NCBI GenBank assembly: GCA_023422635.1
Contig: JAFAGO010000029.1
Span: 124,001-188,000, forward strand
DNA length: 64,000 bases
Reading direction: 5' to 3'
Origin: Bacteroidota bacterium
Lineage (GTDB): Bacteria; Bacteroidota; Bacteroidia; Flavobacteriales; Weeksellaceae
In this document: one piece after another, positions 36,111 to 42,326 of the stretch
Numbering within the stretch: position 1 is the first letter of the stretch
Layout of the letters: every line of letters starts with the position of its first letter
Translations under genes and position numbers: made by a program
The notes under the pieces: model-generated
What the model was told of the DNA's origin: nothing
The model's database searches: none
What the model saw: the letters and a program-made list of their open reading frames with translations, nothing else

Positions 36111-37454
36111 ATGGCAACCGCAAATTTTCTTATCCGTTCAAAGAAAGACAACTCTACCATTTTCCTATCTTTTTCAATAGATAGACAAAATAAATTCAGA
36201 CGTGCAACACGTGAAACCGTAAACCCTGAAAATTGGAACGGAAAAATAAATGCTACAGGGAAACCCAAAAATATCAAGTCAGGAACAAAGAGTTTTTTAA
36301 CTGACCACGAAAACCTAAAACAAAGACTTTCTGCATTACAGAATTTCGTACTGAATCAATACGCCCAAAGGACAGAAACCGAAATAATAAACGGTGATTG
36401 GCTGGATGAGGTTATAAACGCATTTTACAACGATGGGAAAAGGACTATTGAACTTGATTTCATAGATAATTATTTAACGCATTACAAAACCAATATACTA
36501 CCATTCCGCAAGTACAGAGGACAACCAATAACCCACCGCACACAGCAGAAACAGGAAACTATTATTTCAAAATTTCAGGAATTTTTAACTACTGAAAAGA
36601 AACGCCCAAAAGTATCAGATTACAATTTGGCAATGGGAAACCGTTTTGTATTGTTTTTGCGAGGTCAAAACCTTTCTGATAATACCGTAGGAAAGTATCT
36701 AAAATACACCAAAACCATTTTTAAAAGTGCAAGACAGGAAAACATTCAACTGAATGAGCAGATAGACGAAATTAAGGGATTTACTGTTGATACACCTACA
36801 CACTATCTTACAGTACATGAACTTTTGAAAATTCAGGATTTGAAATTAGTAGGTAACGAAAAACTACAATTAACACGAGATTGGTTAATTATCGGATGCT
36901 ACACAGGACAAAGAGCATCTGACCTATTTTCAATGACTAAAAAGAAAATTGTAAACATAAACGGTAGAGATTTCATAAACTTGGTACAAAAGAAAACTAA
37001 ACAAAATGTTCCTGTACCTATTCACAATGAAGTGAAGAAAATTTTAGAAAAATACAACGGTGATTTTCCGCCTGTATTTTCAACAAATATTGAGAGCAGT
37101 AAAACAATATTCAACACCCATTTAGAAACCGTTTGTAAACTTGCAAATATTGACCGTTTAGAATATGGTAGAGTTTACGACAAAGGAAAAAAATGTTATG
37201 TTTTTGGAAACTATCCATTTTATCAATTGGTATCCTCACACGTTTGTCGTAGAACTTTTGCAACAATGTATTACAGTAAAATTCCCACAGCAATAATAAT
37301 GAGTGTTACAGGACACAAAACAGAAAAAGAGTTTTTGGGATACATTGGTATTGAGAACAGCACATTATCAGAACAGATGTTTACATATTGGGAACAGTTT
37401 GACAAACAACAAACCCAAAAAACCCAAATCAGAAACCCAAAAACCGCAAATTAA
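36111..37454 (+). CDS. int: Tyrosine-type site-specific recombinase (integrase)
   Basis: Catalyses integration and excision of the element at the tRNA-Arg 3' end. The 447 aa have an arm DNA-binding domain (about 1-95), a SAM-like core-binding domain (about 110-225) and a catalytic domain (about 235-430). The catalytic set is visible: Arg268 in YTGQRASDL, a lysine in the beta hairpin (VQKKTKQNVPV), His377 and Arg380 in HVCRRTFAT, His402 in TGHKTEK, and nucleophile Tyr411 in FLGYIGIEN. It resembles Bacteroidota integrases of conjugative and phage elements. It is intact. Confidence 0.95.
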   Translation: MATANFLIRSKKDNSTIFLSFSIDRQNKFRRATRETVNPENWNGKINATGKPKNIKSGTKSFLTDHENLKQRLSALQNFVLNQYAQRTETEIINGDWLDEVINAFYNDGKRTIELDFIDNYLTHYKTNILPFRKYRGQPITHRTQQKQETIISKFQEFLTTEKKRPKVSDYNLAMGNRFVLFLRGQNLSDNTVGKYLKYTKTIFKSARQENIQLNEQIDEIKGFTVDTPTHYLTVHELLKIQDLKLVGNEKLQLTRDWLIIGCYTGQRASDLFSMTKKKIVNINGRDFINLVQKKTKQNVPVPIHNEVKKILEKYNGDFPPVFSTNIESSKTIFNTHLETVCKLANIDRLEYGRVYDKGKKCYVFGNYPFYQLVSSHVCRRTFATMYYSKIPTAIIMSVTGHKTEKEFLGYIGIENSTLSEQMFTYWEQFDKQQTQKTQIRNPKTAN

Positions 37455-37478
37455 TTTTTAACCCTAAATATTTTTATC

Positions 37479-37748
37479 ATGGAAAAACCATTAGCATCAT
37501 TTGAAAAAGATTTAAAAAAATTGGAAAACTTGGTACATTCTATTAAAACTATGAATACCGATACAGAGAACCGATTATTTGATTTTGAAACAAACTTTAA
37601 TGAACAAAAAGTACGCATTGAAGATTTAGAGCCAATGTATAGAAACAGTTTCTCGATAAATGAACTACTGGAACTAATTACCGAAATGAACTTACAGGAA
37701 CGTTTTACAGATTATTCCAATGCAACTTATCAAAAGGTTTATAATTAG
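37479..37748 (+). CDS. Hypothetical coiled-coil protein of the element
   Basis: Not recognised. 89 aa, Glu/Leu/Asn-rich, predicted to be mostly helical with heptad-like hydrophobics (FEKDLKKLENLVHSIKTM). It starts 24 bp after the integrase stop with an AT-rich leader (ATTTTTATC ATGG), likely co-transcribed with int. A DNA-packaging, Xis-helper or other role is not indicated. Confidence 0.7.
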   Translation: MEKPLASFEKDLKKLENLVHSIKTMNTDTENRLFDFETNFNEQKVRIEDLEPMYRNSFSINELLELITEMNLQERFTDYSNATYQKVYN

Positions 37749-37760
37749 AACCAATTTCTT

Positions 37761-37792
37761 ATATTTCATTTTATAAAAAAATATTTCATTTT
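37761..37792 (+). promoter_or_regulatory. Direct repeats upstream of higBA, candidate operator
   Basis: ATATTTCATTTT at 37761-37772 and 37781-37792, starts 20 bp apart (two helical turns, same DNA face), just upstream of the higB promoter. HigA-type antitoxins repress their own operon, so these may be its binding sites. Confidence 0.5.
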
Positions 37793-37807
37793 CTGAAACT
37801 TTATTTT

Positions 37808-37815
37808 TAACTTTG
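37808..37815 (+). promoter_or_regulatory. -7 promoter element of higBA
   Basis: TAACTTTG, an exact TAnnTTTG match only 4 bp before the higB ATG (37820). Transcription would begin at or near the start codon, giving an almost leaderless message. Confidence 0.5.
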
Positions 37816-37819
37816 TCCT

Positions 37820-38113
37820 ATGGTGATTATCTCGAAAAAGATTCTAAAAGAATACGCAGAATTACACCCGAAACATAGCGCACCATTAGAACGTTGGTAT
37901 GATATAACCGAAAATGCGGACTGGAAAAACTTTGCAGAATTAAAAAACGATTTCAATAGTGCAGATAATGTGGGCGATAGTCTTTTTGTATTCAACATTA
38001 AAGGGAATGATTGCCGATTGGTAGCACGTATATTTTTTAATGTAAGAACTGTTTTTATCCGTTTTATAGGAACACATCCCGAATACGACAAACTAAATTT
38101 AAAAGAGCTTTAA
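37820..38113 (+). CDS. higB: HigB-family toxin (RelE superfamily mRNA interferase)
   Basis: Predicted ribosome-dependent mRNA interferase. The 97 aa fit the HigB-toxin family: EYAELHPKHSAPLERWYDITENADWKNFAELKNDF at the N-terminal half (position 10-44), then NDCRLVARIFFNVRTVFIRFIGTHPEYDKL at 62-91. Basic residues (Arg66, Arg70, Arg75, His83) are available for RNA binding and catalysis. Antitoxin begins 1 bp after the stop. As element cargo it would stabilise the element against loss or act in phage exclusion. Confidence 0.88.
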   Translation: MVIISKKILKEYAELHPKHSAPLERWYDITENADWKNFAELKNDFNSADNVGDSLFVFNIKGNDCRLVARIFFNVRTVFIRFIGTHPEYDKLNLKEL

Positions 38114-38114
38114 G

Positions 38115-38477
38115 ATGAAAATAACAAACGAAAAACAATATAACACCGCCTTAAACCTCATTAATGAGATAATGAAAAAAGGGGAAGATAATGTATCGGA
38201 AAAAGAATTGGAAACCTTGCAAACATTAACCAACGAAGTTAAAGAATACGAGAACCAATACTATCAATTTCCTGCACCAAAAACCATTATCGAAATGGTG
38301 AAAATAAAAATGTTTGAAAAAGAGATGAGCCAAACGGAACTATCGAAAAAAACGAATATTCCTTTGCCTAAACTAAACCAAATATTAAAGGGCAACCGAA
38401 AACCCGATATAGATTTTCTGAAAGGTATTTACCACAACCTAAATATTTCTGCAGATTTCATTTTTAGTAGAATTTAA
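38115..38477 (+). CDS. higA: HigA-type antitoxin, XRE helix-turn-helix
   Basis: Antitoxin that neutralises HigB and represses the operon. 120 aa: an N-terminal helical toxin-binding segment (about 1-50, EKQYNTALNLINEIM, ETLQTLTNEV) and a C-terminal XRE-type HTH (about 62-120, EMSQTELSKKTNIPLPKLNQ, LKGNRKPDIDFLKGI). The toxin-first order with the antitoxin HTH at the C terminus is usual for higBA. The operator candidate is at 37761-37792. Confidence 0.9.
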   Translation: MKITNEKQYNTALNLINEIMKKGEDNVSEKELETLQTLTNEVKEYENQYYQFPAPKTIIEMVKIKMFEKEMSQTELSKKTNIPLPKLNQILKGNRKPDIDFLKGIYHNLNISADFIFSRI

Positions 38478-38482
38478 TACAG

Positions 38483-38506
38483 GGTGCAGAAATGCACCTT
38501 TTTTTT
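38483..38506 (+). terminator. Terminator of higBA
   Basis: GGTGCA-GAAA-TGCACC followed by eight T's, 5 bp after the higA stop. Confidence 0.88.
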
Positions 38507-38509
38507 AAC

Positions 38510-38517
38510 GTTCAAAC
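38510..38517 (+). promoter_or_regulatory. GTTCAAAC motif, copy 2
   Basis: Part of CGTTCAAACCCACAAC (38509-38524), nearly the same as 40310-40326. It comes right after the higBA terminator and 9 bp before the ATG of the 316-aa gene. Confidence 0.4.
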
Positions 38518-38526
38518 CCACAACCT

Positions 38527-39477
38527 ATGAGTGACGATATTCGGATTCAAATATTTAATAATTTCGATGAATTTCAAATAAATTTTAGTCCGAAAAAAAT
38601 TGAAAAAGAATTAATACAAAAGGATGTAAAATATGAGGACTATTTAGAGCATCTTAAAGATATTTACATTGATATTTATGAAGTTCTTACGGATAGATTA
38701 GATAGTTTAAAAAACCTACAAACGTTAGTATCAAATCATTATGAAACAATTATTAACATTGATTTTCTAAAAGATAATAGTTCTTATAATCCTTCACTCT
38801 CAAAAGATTTATTAATTCAAAAACAAAAAGATATTTACATTGATAAAATATTTAATTCAATAAATAATTTAAATAAATTAGGAAAAAAAATAAGATTTCA
38901 ATTACAAAGTGACGACTTTAAAGAAAATTACAACTTTGAAGATTATCAAGATTATGATTTTGAAATTCTCAATGATAATATTAGCGAAAATATTTCTGAA
39001 GATGATTATTTAAAAAAAGAGGTTACAAAAATTCTCTTATTCTTAAATAACAGAATAAATGACGAACATTCAAAGATTGTAGAATATATCGAAACTAAAA
39101 GTAATGTTAATAAGAAGAAATTACCACATATTGAAAGTCTTGAAAAAGTTCTTTATGATAGTGTAGATAGAGATAAATCAAACACTTTAGCCAACGAGGT
39201 TTTTTTTGGTGATTTAGGAAAATTAGAATTACTAATTTTTTTTAATGAAAACTTTACTATATCAGCAAAAAACTTTACTGATAAAACAAAATACACGCAG
39301 ATATATTTTTATTTAACTTCAATTTGTGAACACAACATTCCTAAAAAACCCTATCAAGAATTAGTAAAAAACTTGTTTGGATATGATTATAAAGGTGCAG
39401 AAATAAAGGGAACAACTTATAAACACCAAACTTTTTTAGGAAAAATACATTCAGACTTCAAAGACATAAAAAGTTAG
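38527..39477 (+). CDS. Unrecognised 316-aa cargo protein
   Basis: Family not recognised. Strongly AT-biased, rich in Lys, Asn, Asp, Ile and Phe, so probably of foreign origin even relative to the element. No signal peptide or TM segment. Predicted mainly helical, with an acidic central part (about 138-160, DYQDYDFEILNDN). The C-terminal ~80 residues (FFGDLGKLELLIFF, FYLTSICEHN, TFLGKIHSDFKDIK) vaguely recall the C terminus of RteC-type regulators of Bacteroides elements, but without a decisive motif. It has its own unit between a terminator and the HTH gene. Cargo or defence function is possible but not shown. Confidence 0.8.
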   Translation: MSDDIRIQIFNNFDEFQINFSPKKIEKELIQKDVKYEDYLEHLKDIYIDIYEVLTDRLDSLKNLQTLVSNHYETIINIDFLKDNSSYNPSLSKDLLIQKQKDIYIDKIFNSINNLNKLGKKIRFQLQSDDFKENYNFEDYQDYDFEILNDNISENISEDDYLKKEVTKILLFLNNRINDEHSKIVEYIETKSNVNKKKLPHIESLEKVLYDSVDRDKSNTLANEVFFGDLGKLELLIFFNENFTISAKNFTDKTKYTQIYFYLTSICEHNIPKKPYQELVKNLFGYDYKGAEIKGTTYKHQTFLGKIHSDFKDIKS

Positions 39478-39546
39478 CATATTTTAAATAAGAATAAAAA
39501 GGTAATGAAATAGGAATAAAACCCGAATAACTCATTATTTCCTTTG

Positions 39547-39568
39547 TACTGTTCAATTTAAAACAGTA
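39547..39568. promoter_or_regulatory. Palindrome upstream of the HTH gene, candidate operator
   Basis: TACTGTT and AACAGTA, perfect 7-bp inverted arms with an 8-bp AT spacer, ending 5 bp before the ATG at 39574. It may be an operator for the HTH protein or a leader hairpin masking the start. Confidence 0.55.
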
Positions 39569-39573
39569 TAAAG

Positions 39574-39849
39574 ATGACATCAATTCAGTTTATCGGTTTA
39601 GAGCCGACCGCCTTAATTCAGGAAATAACCGCACAGGTTAAAAATTCCTTACTTCCCGAACTCACAAAAACTTTACAGAACGATAATCTCGAATACCTTT
39701 CCGCTGAACAGGTATGTAAAAGATTATCCATTACAAAACCAACCTTACACGAATGGAAAAAACGAAAAATTATCCGTTCGTTCAAATTAGGTGCGCGGGT
39801 ATATTACCGCTGGGATGAGGTGCAAAATGCAATGATTATTAACGATTAA
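39574..39849 (+). CDS. xis: Excisionase-like helix-turn-helix DNA-binding protein
   Basis: Small DNA-binding protein of the HTH_17/MerR-like type that in Bacteroidota elements often serves as excisionase or regulator. 91 aa: an N-terminal helix (about 1-42) and a winged HTH (about 46-85, LSAEQVCKRLSITKPTLHEWKKR then KLGARVYYRWDEVQNAM). It is followed 11 bp later by the 135-aa gene. The xis role is inferred from domain type and position in an integrase element. Confidence 0.8.
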   Translation: MTSIQFIGLEPTALIQEITAQVKNSLLPELTKTLQNDNLEYLSAEQVCKRLSITKPTLHEWKKRKIIRSFKLGARVYYRWDEVQNAMIIND

Positions 39850-39860
39850 TTTTTATTGCA

Positions 39861-40268
39861 ATGGAAAAAAAGACGTTCATTCCCGACAGTTACAAAATGG
39901 TTTATTCTTTTGACCTCGCAAAAAAGACCTTTGCACAATTCAAATTACAAACCGCAGAAAAACCGCTATTATCTAACCTTATCCGTTTAGAGAAAAACAA
40001 AGGTTACAATTTAATTAAAGATGCAATTCTACTATTGCGAATCCGAAATGCAACTAATTGGAGTAAATGCAATCTTTCAGGATTAAGAGCAACGGATGTG
40101 CCTGATTTTTACTATTCAGATTTGCCGATAAACAGCGTAAAATCTTTGTGTATCGTGAAATACCTTTCCGATGTTGGAACAATCGAAATACGCGCCTGTA
40201 AACAATTCTATCCGCACAACAAAACCGACCGTACCCGATTGGTAAACTACCTTATACAAAACTTTTAA
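39861..40268 (+). CDS. Hypothetical protein, co-transcribed with the HTH gene
   Basis: Not recognised. 135 aa, soluble, basic, with aromatic residues near the middle (DVPDFYYSDLPIN). It follows the HTH gene by 11 bp and precedes the Rep-like gene by 90 bp, so it may support element replication or maintenance. No motif assigns a function. Confidence 0.7.
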   Translation: MEKKTFIPDSYKMVYSFDLAKKTFAQFKLQTAEKPLLSNLIRLEKNKGYNLIKDAILLLRIRNATNWSKCNLSGLRATDVPDFYYSDLPINSVKSLCIVKYLSDVGTIEIRACKQFYPHNKTDRTRLVNYLIQNF

Positions 40269-40277
40269 GAACAAAAA

Positions 40278-40304
40278 AAAGGGAGTGCAAACCGCATTCC
40301 CTTT
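40278..40304. terminator. Hairpin after the 135-aa gene
   Basis: AAAGGGAGTGC / GCATTCCCTTT (one G-T pair) with a 5-nt loop. The longer A/T run lies on the left, so as a rho-independent terminator it would be stronger for minus-strand transcription. On the plus strand only TTT follows. Confidence 0.6.
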
Positions 40305-40310
40305 ATAGGC

Positions 40311-40318
40311 GTTCAAAC
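40311..40318 (+). promoter_or_regulatory. GTTCAAAC motif, copy 3
   Basis: Part of CGTTCAAACCTCACAAC (40310-40326), nearly identical to the sequence before the 316-aa gene, again just after a hairpin. It lies 41 bp upstream of the Rep-like ATG. Confidence 0.4.
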
Positions 40319-40358
40319 CTCACAACAGTCAAACCATTGATTTTACAAAGATAACAAA

Positions 40359-41648
40359 ATGCTGGATAATATAAAGTTTAGAATCAAAGATAAAACAGTA
40401 ATAAATAAATTACTGTTACATTCTGATTTTACACCTTTGTATTCACGTGTTAATTCATTAGCGAAATACAAACACAAAGACATTGGAGCAAAGTTACATT
40501 TTGAACTTAAAAAAGAGTTTGTAAATGGACAATTTGCAGGATATGAGTTTGCAGATTTATGTATAAGTCCGCACTATTATTTTAACCAATACCGCCACAA
40601 TGGTAACGATTTCACGCCCGAAAATTGCATCAATTCCGTTTATGATATTCTTACCTACATTGGAATAAAACCTAACGAATTTAACGCACTAAAAGTAGTA
40701 AACCTCGAATTTGGTTTGAATCTCATTCCTGAAACTGATATAAAAACAATCATCAATGGACTTTTGTTTTACGGAAAAACGCCTTTTAAAGTTGGTAATT
40801 TTCCATACTTCAAAAAGACCGATGCAACCGCCTACAAATTCATAAAGGCATACGCCAAAGGATTACAATTTATTGAAGTTCCCGAATACGGTATACATCC
40901 TAACACATTCAGATTTGAGATTAAAACGAAAGAGGCAAAATACTTAAGAACTGATGAAATCAGAATCTACAATGCAACAGACTTGCTGAAATTAGATACT
41001 TATAGCCGATTAGGGCAAACCTTATTGAATGAATGGGAAAATGTATTGATAACGAATTTAACGCCTGATTTGAAAGGTTTAAAATCCGATGAAGTGAAGT
41101 ATCTCACAAATGCCAAAACCTTTGATTTTTGGCAGGGAATAATCACTAAAAAACACCGAAATACATTCGGCATAAACAAGGTAAAATACTTCAAAATACT
41201 TCAAGGGAAAAACAATCTGCACACCCAAATAAAACTACAAATTATTGACAAATTATTTACTTTTTCAAAATGTGCAAATTCCACACAGAGAACACCGATA
41301 AATAGGGGAAAAGTGCAAAACTCAAAAAACACCTTAACCCTGATAAACGTGGAAAATGCACATTTCAATAAATGTTTAGTAACGGGATTAGATATTTCAA
41401 TGCAGAAAACAAGTAGTAAATTTTTGTGTCATTCAGGACTAAAATATTATAAAGAGAATAAACCTACAATTTACAAAGAATTGGAAAAAAAATATTTGAA
41501 AGATAAACAAAGAAGTGAGAGTGAGGAAAGACAAATATATTTAATCTGTAAAAACATAAGGGACGTTGATAGTAATCCACGCAACAACAGGAAACAGTTT
41601 GAGAAACGGAACTATCATCCGAATCAATTACAATTTAGATTTCTGTAA
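40359..41648 (+). CDS. Replication-initiator-like protein (phage/plasmid II/X type, tentative)
   Basis: 429 aa. It opens like rolling-circle phage/plasmid initiators of the gene II/X type (MLDNIKFRIKDK; LHFELKKEFVNG; VVNLEFGLNLIPETD at about 127-141). It then has the landmark KAYAKGLQF (about 166-174) followed by FRFEIKTKEAKYL (about 187-199), much like the tyrosine-lysine and 'RFEVR' motifs of those Reps. No HUH pair is obvious. The C-terminal 150 residues are Lys/Asn-rich with a possible Cys/His cluster (HFNKCLVTG, FLCHSG, LICKN). It may replicate the excised circle. Its stop codon overlaps the Cas12a-like repeat. Confidence 0.6.
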   Translation: MLDNIKFRIKDKTVINKLLLHSDFTPLYSRVNSLAKYKHKDIGAKLHFELKKEFVNGQFAGYEFADLCISPHYYFNQYRHNGNDFTPENCINSVYDILTYIGIKPNEFNALKVVNLEFGLNLIPETDIKTIINGLLFYGKTPFKVGNFPYFKKTDATAYKFIKAYAKGLQFIEVPEYGIHPNTFRFEIKTKEAKYLRTDEIRIYNATDLLKLDTYSRLGQTLLNEWENVLITNLTPDLKGLKSDEVKYLTNAKTFDFWQGIITKKHRNTFGINKVKYFKILQGKNNLHTQIKLQIIDKLFTFSKCANSTQRTPINRGKVQNSKNTLTLINVENAHFNKCLVTGLDISMQKTSSKFLCHSGLKYYKENKPTIYKELEKKYLKDKQRSESEERQIYLICKNIRDVDSNPRNNRKQFEKRNYHPNQLQFRFL

Positions 41649-41701
41649 TCTCTACTAATTGTAGATTGGCAGAAAATCAAATTTGAAAAAACGATTTTTT
41701 T
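41647..41701 (+). ncRNA. Solitary Cas12a-type (V-A) CRISPR repeat with guide-length tail and T-tract, candidate small RNA
   Basis: AATCTCTACTAATTGTAGAT (41647-41666) matches the processed Cas12a direct repeat pattern AATTTCTAC-TNNNT-GTAGAT at all but one fixed position, with the defining TCTAC/GTAGA 5-bp stem and 5-nt loop. About 24 nt follow (41667-41690), then AAAAAA-CGA-TTTTTTT (41686-41701), which could end a short transcript. No second repeat and no cas gene occur in the window. The orientation is that of an RNA read in the same direction as the Rep-like gene, overlapping its TAA stop. Function is a hypothesis (decoy crRNA-like anti-CRISPR RNA, or mini-CRISPR guide). A 20-nt match could be chance. 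Confidence 0.5.
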
Positions 41702-42100
41702 AGTTAAAATTTAGAGGGGCGGGGTATTTTTTCACTTCGCCTTTTGCGTTTTTTTCCTCTAACAATATATATACTACTATAAAACAGGTCATTAACTCAA
41801 TATAATTTATATATAACGAACTACTACAAAAGACATAAAAACTACATAGAAACCTAAAAATCAAAACATTACAACACAAACAAAGTCAATATTAAATTAT
41901 CTACCTGATAAAGAGGTATTGGTTTAGTATAAATGGACTGGTATAGTACCATAAGATTTTTAATAAAGTGTTTAAAAACTTAAAATATAAAGATGTTGAA
42001 ATATGGAAAGTCAAGAATTTGAATCTCTCACCAATTTAGGTGAGCAAAAAGGAAAAACCGAAATAAAAAAAAACACGTTTAAAATGTAAAAATTCAAACT
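41702..42100. other. Right noncoding region of the element
   Basis: About 400 bp, very AT-rich. Contains a GC-rich compound hairpin (41711-41762) and a 28-codon open frame (42003-42089) that is probably not a gene. It is a natural candidate for the replication origin of the excised element. Confidence 0.5.
41711..41762 (+). repeat. GC-rich compound hairpin, candidate origin structure
   Basis: Outer arms TTAGAGG (41711-41717) and CCTCTAA (41756-41762); inner GGCG/CGCC with GTA/CAC-like pairs. It stands out sharply from AT-rich surroundings and lies just downstream of the Rep-like gene. Confidence 0.5.
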
Positions 42101-42121
42101 GGTTCTCCAATGGTTCTCCAA
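42101..42121 (+). repeat. Right tandem arm-type site
   Basis: GGTTCTCCAA at 42101-42110 and 42112-42121, same direction and spacing as the left pair at 36046-36066. It is 44 bp inside the right attachment core. Confidence 0.7.
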
Positions 42122-42122
42122 A

Positions 42123-42153
42123 ATAAAAAAAACACCCTGAAAATCAGAGTGTT
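42123..42153 (-). terminator. Element-borne terminator for the tRNA-Arg gene
   Basis: AACACCCTGA pairs with TCAGAGTGTT (one mismatch), with eight T's following on the minus strand. It is inside the element, 12 bp past the tRNA 3' end in the direction of tRNA transcription, whereas all element genes face the other way. Confidence 0.8.
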
Positions 42154-42164
42154 AATTACAATTA

Positions 42165-42182
42165 TGTAGACCCATGAGGAAT
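42165..42182. repeat. Right attachment site (attR core)
   Basis: Same 18 bases as 35894-35911. It forms the 3' end of the intact tRNA-Arg, so the tRNA is reconstituted after integration. Confidence 0.9.
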
Positions 42183-42238
42183 CGAACCTCAACCTAAAGA
42201 ACCGGAATCTTTAATTCTATCCATTAAACTATGGGTCC
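42167..42238 (-). tRNA. tRNA-Arg (anticodon CCG)
   Basis: 72-nt cloverleaf on the minus strand: acceptor GGACCCA / TGGGTCT (first pair G-U), anticodon stem AAAGA / TCTTT, loop TTCCGGT with CCG at 42205-42203, T arm TGAGG-TTCGATT-CCTCA, discriminator A at 42167. The CCA end is not encoded. It reads the CGG codon. The element inserted at its 3' end. Confidence 0.92.
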
Positions 42239-42326
42239 CCTTTCTATTTTTATCAATTGAAAATTGTAAGGATTACAACTTTGTTTGTTTCAACTCCATA
42301 TTCCAAAAAAGAATTTTACTTTGCTG

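Larger units (their letters stand above)
35894..42182. mobile_element. Integrated 6.3-kb genetic element in tRNA-Arg(CCG)
   Basis: Flanked by 18-bp perfect direct repeats, one being the 3' end of the tRNA-Arg gene. The integrase is at the left end and tandem arm-type sites are near both ends. All genes face plus: integrase, 89-aa protein, HigB, HigA, 316-aa protein, excisionase-like HTH, 135-aa protein, Rep-like protein. No structural phage, relaxase or conjugation gene is visible. It may be a small integrative mobilisable/replicative element or phage satellite. It is AT-richer than its surroundings. The short genes and solitary CRISPR-type repeat make this the accessory part of the window. 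Confidence 0.88.

Noticed and set aside
35945..36277. 110-aa minus-strand frame at the left element end
   Set aside because: Overlaps the integrase N terminus, arm-type site and promoter on the opposite strand.
41651..41665. The TCTAC/GTAGA hairpin as a simple terminator of the Rep-like gene
   Set aside because: A 5-bp stem without an immediate T-run is too weak; the T-tract comes 30 nt later.
41647..41701. A CRISPR array
   Set aside because: Only one repeat unit is present, and no second copy of the TCTAC/GTAGA motif exists nearby, so it is reported as a solitary repeat, not an array.
42003..42089. 28-codon open frame in the right end of the element
   Set aside because: Too short, lysine-rich from poly-A, no supporting features; possible but unsupported.
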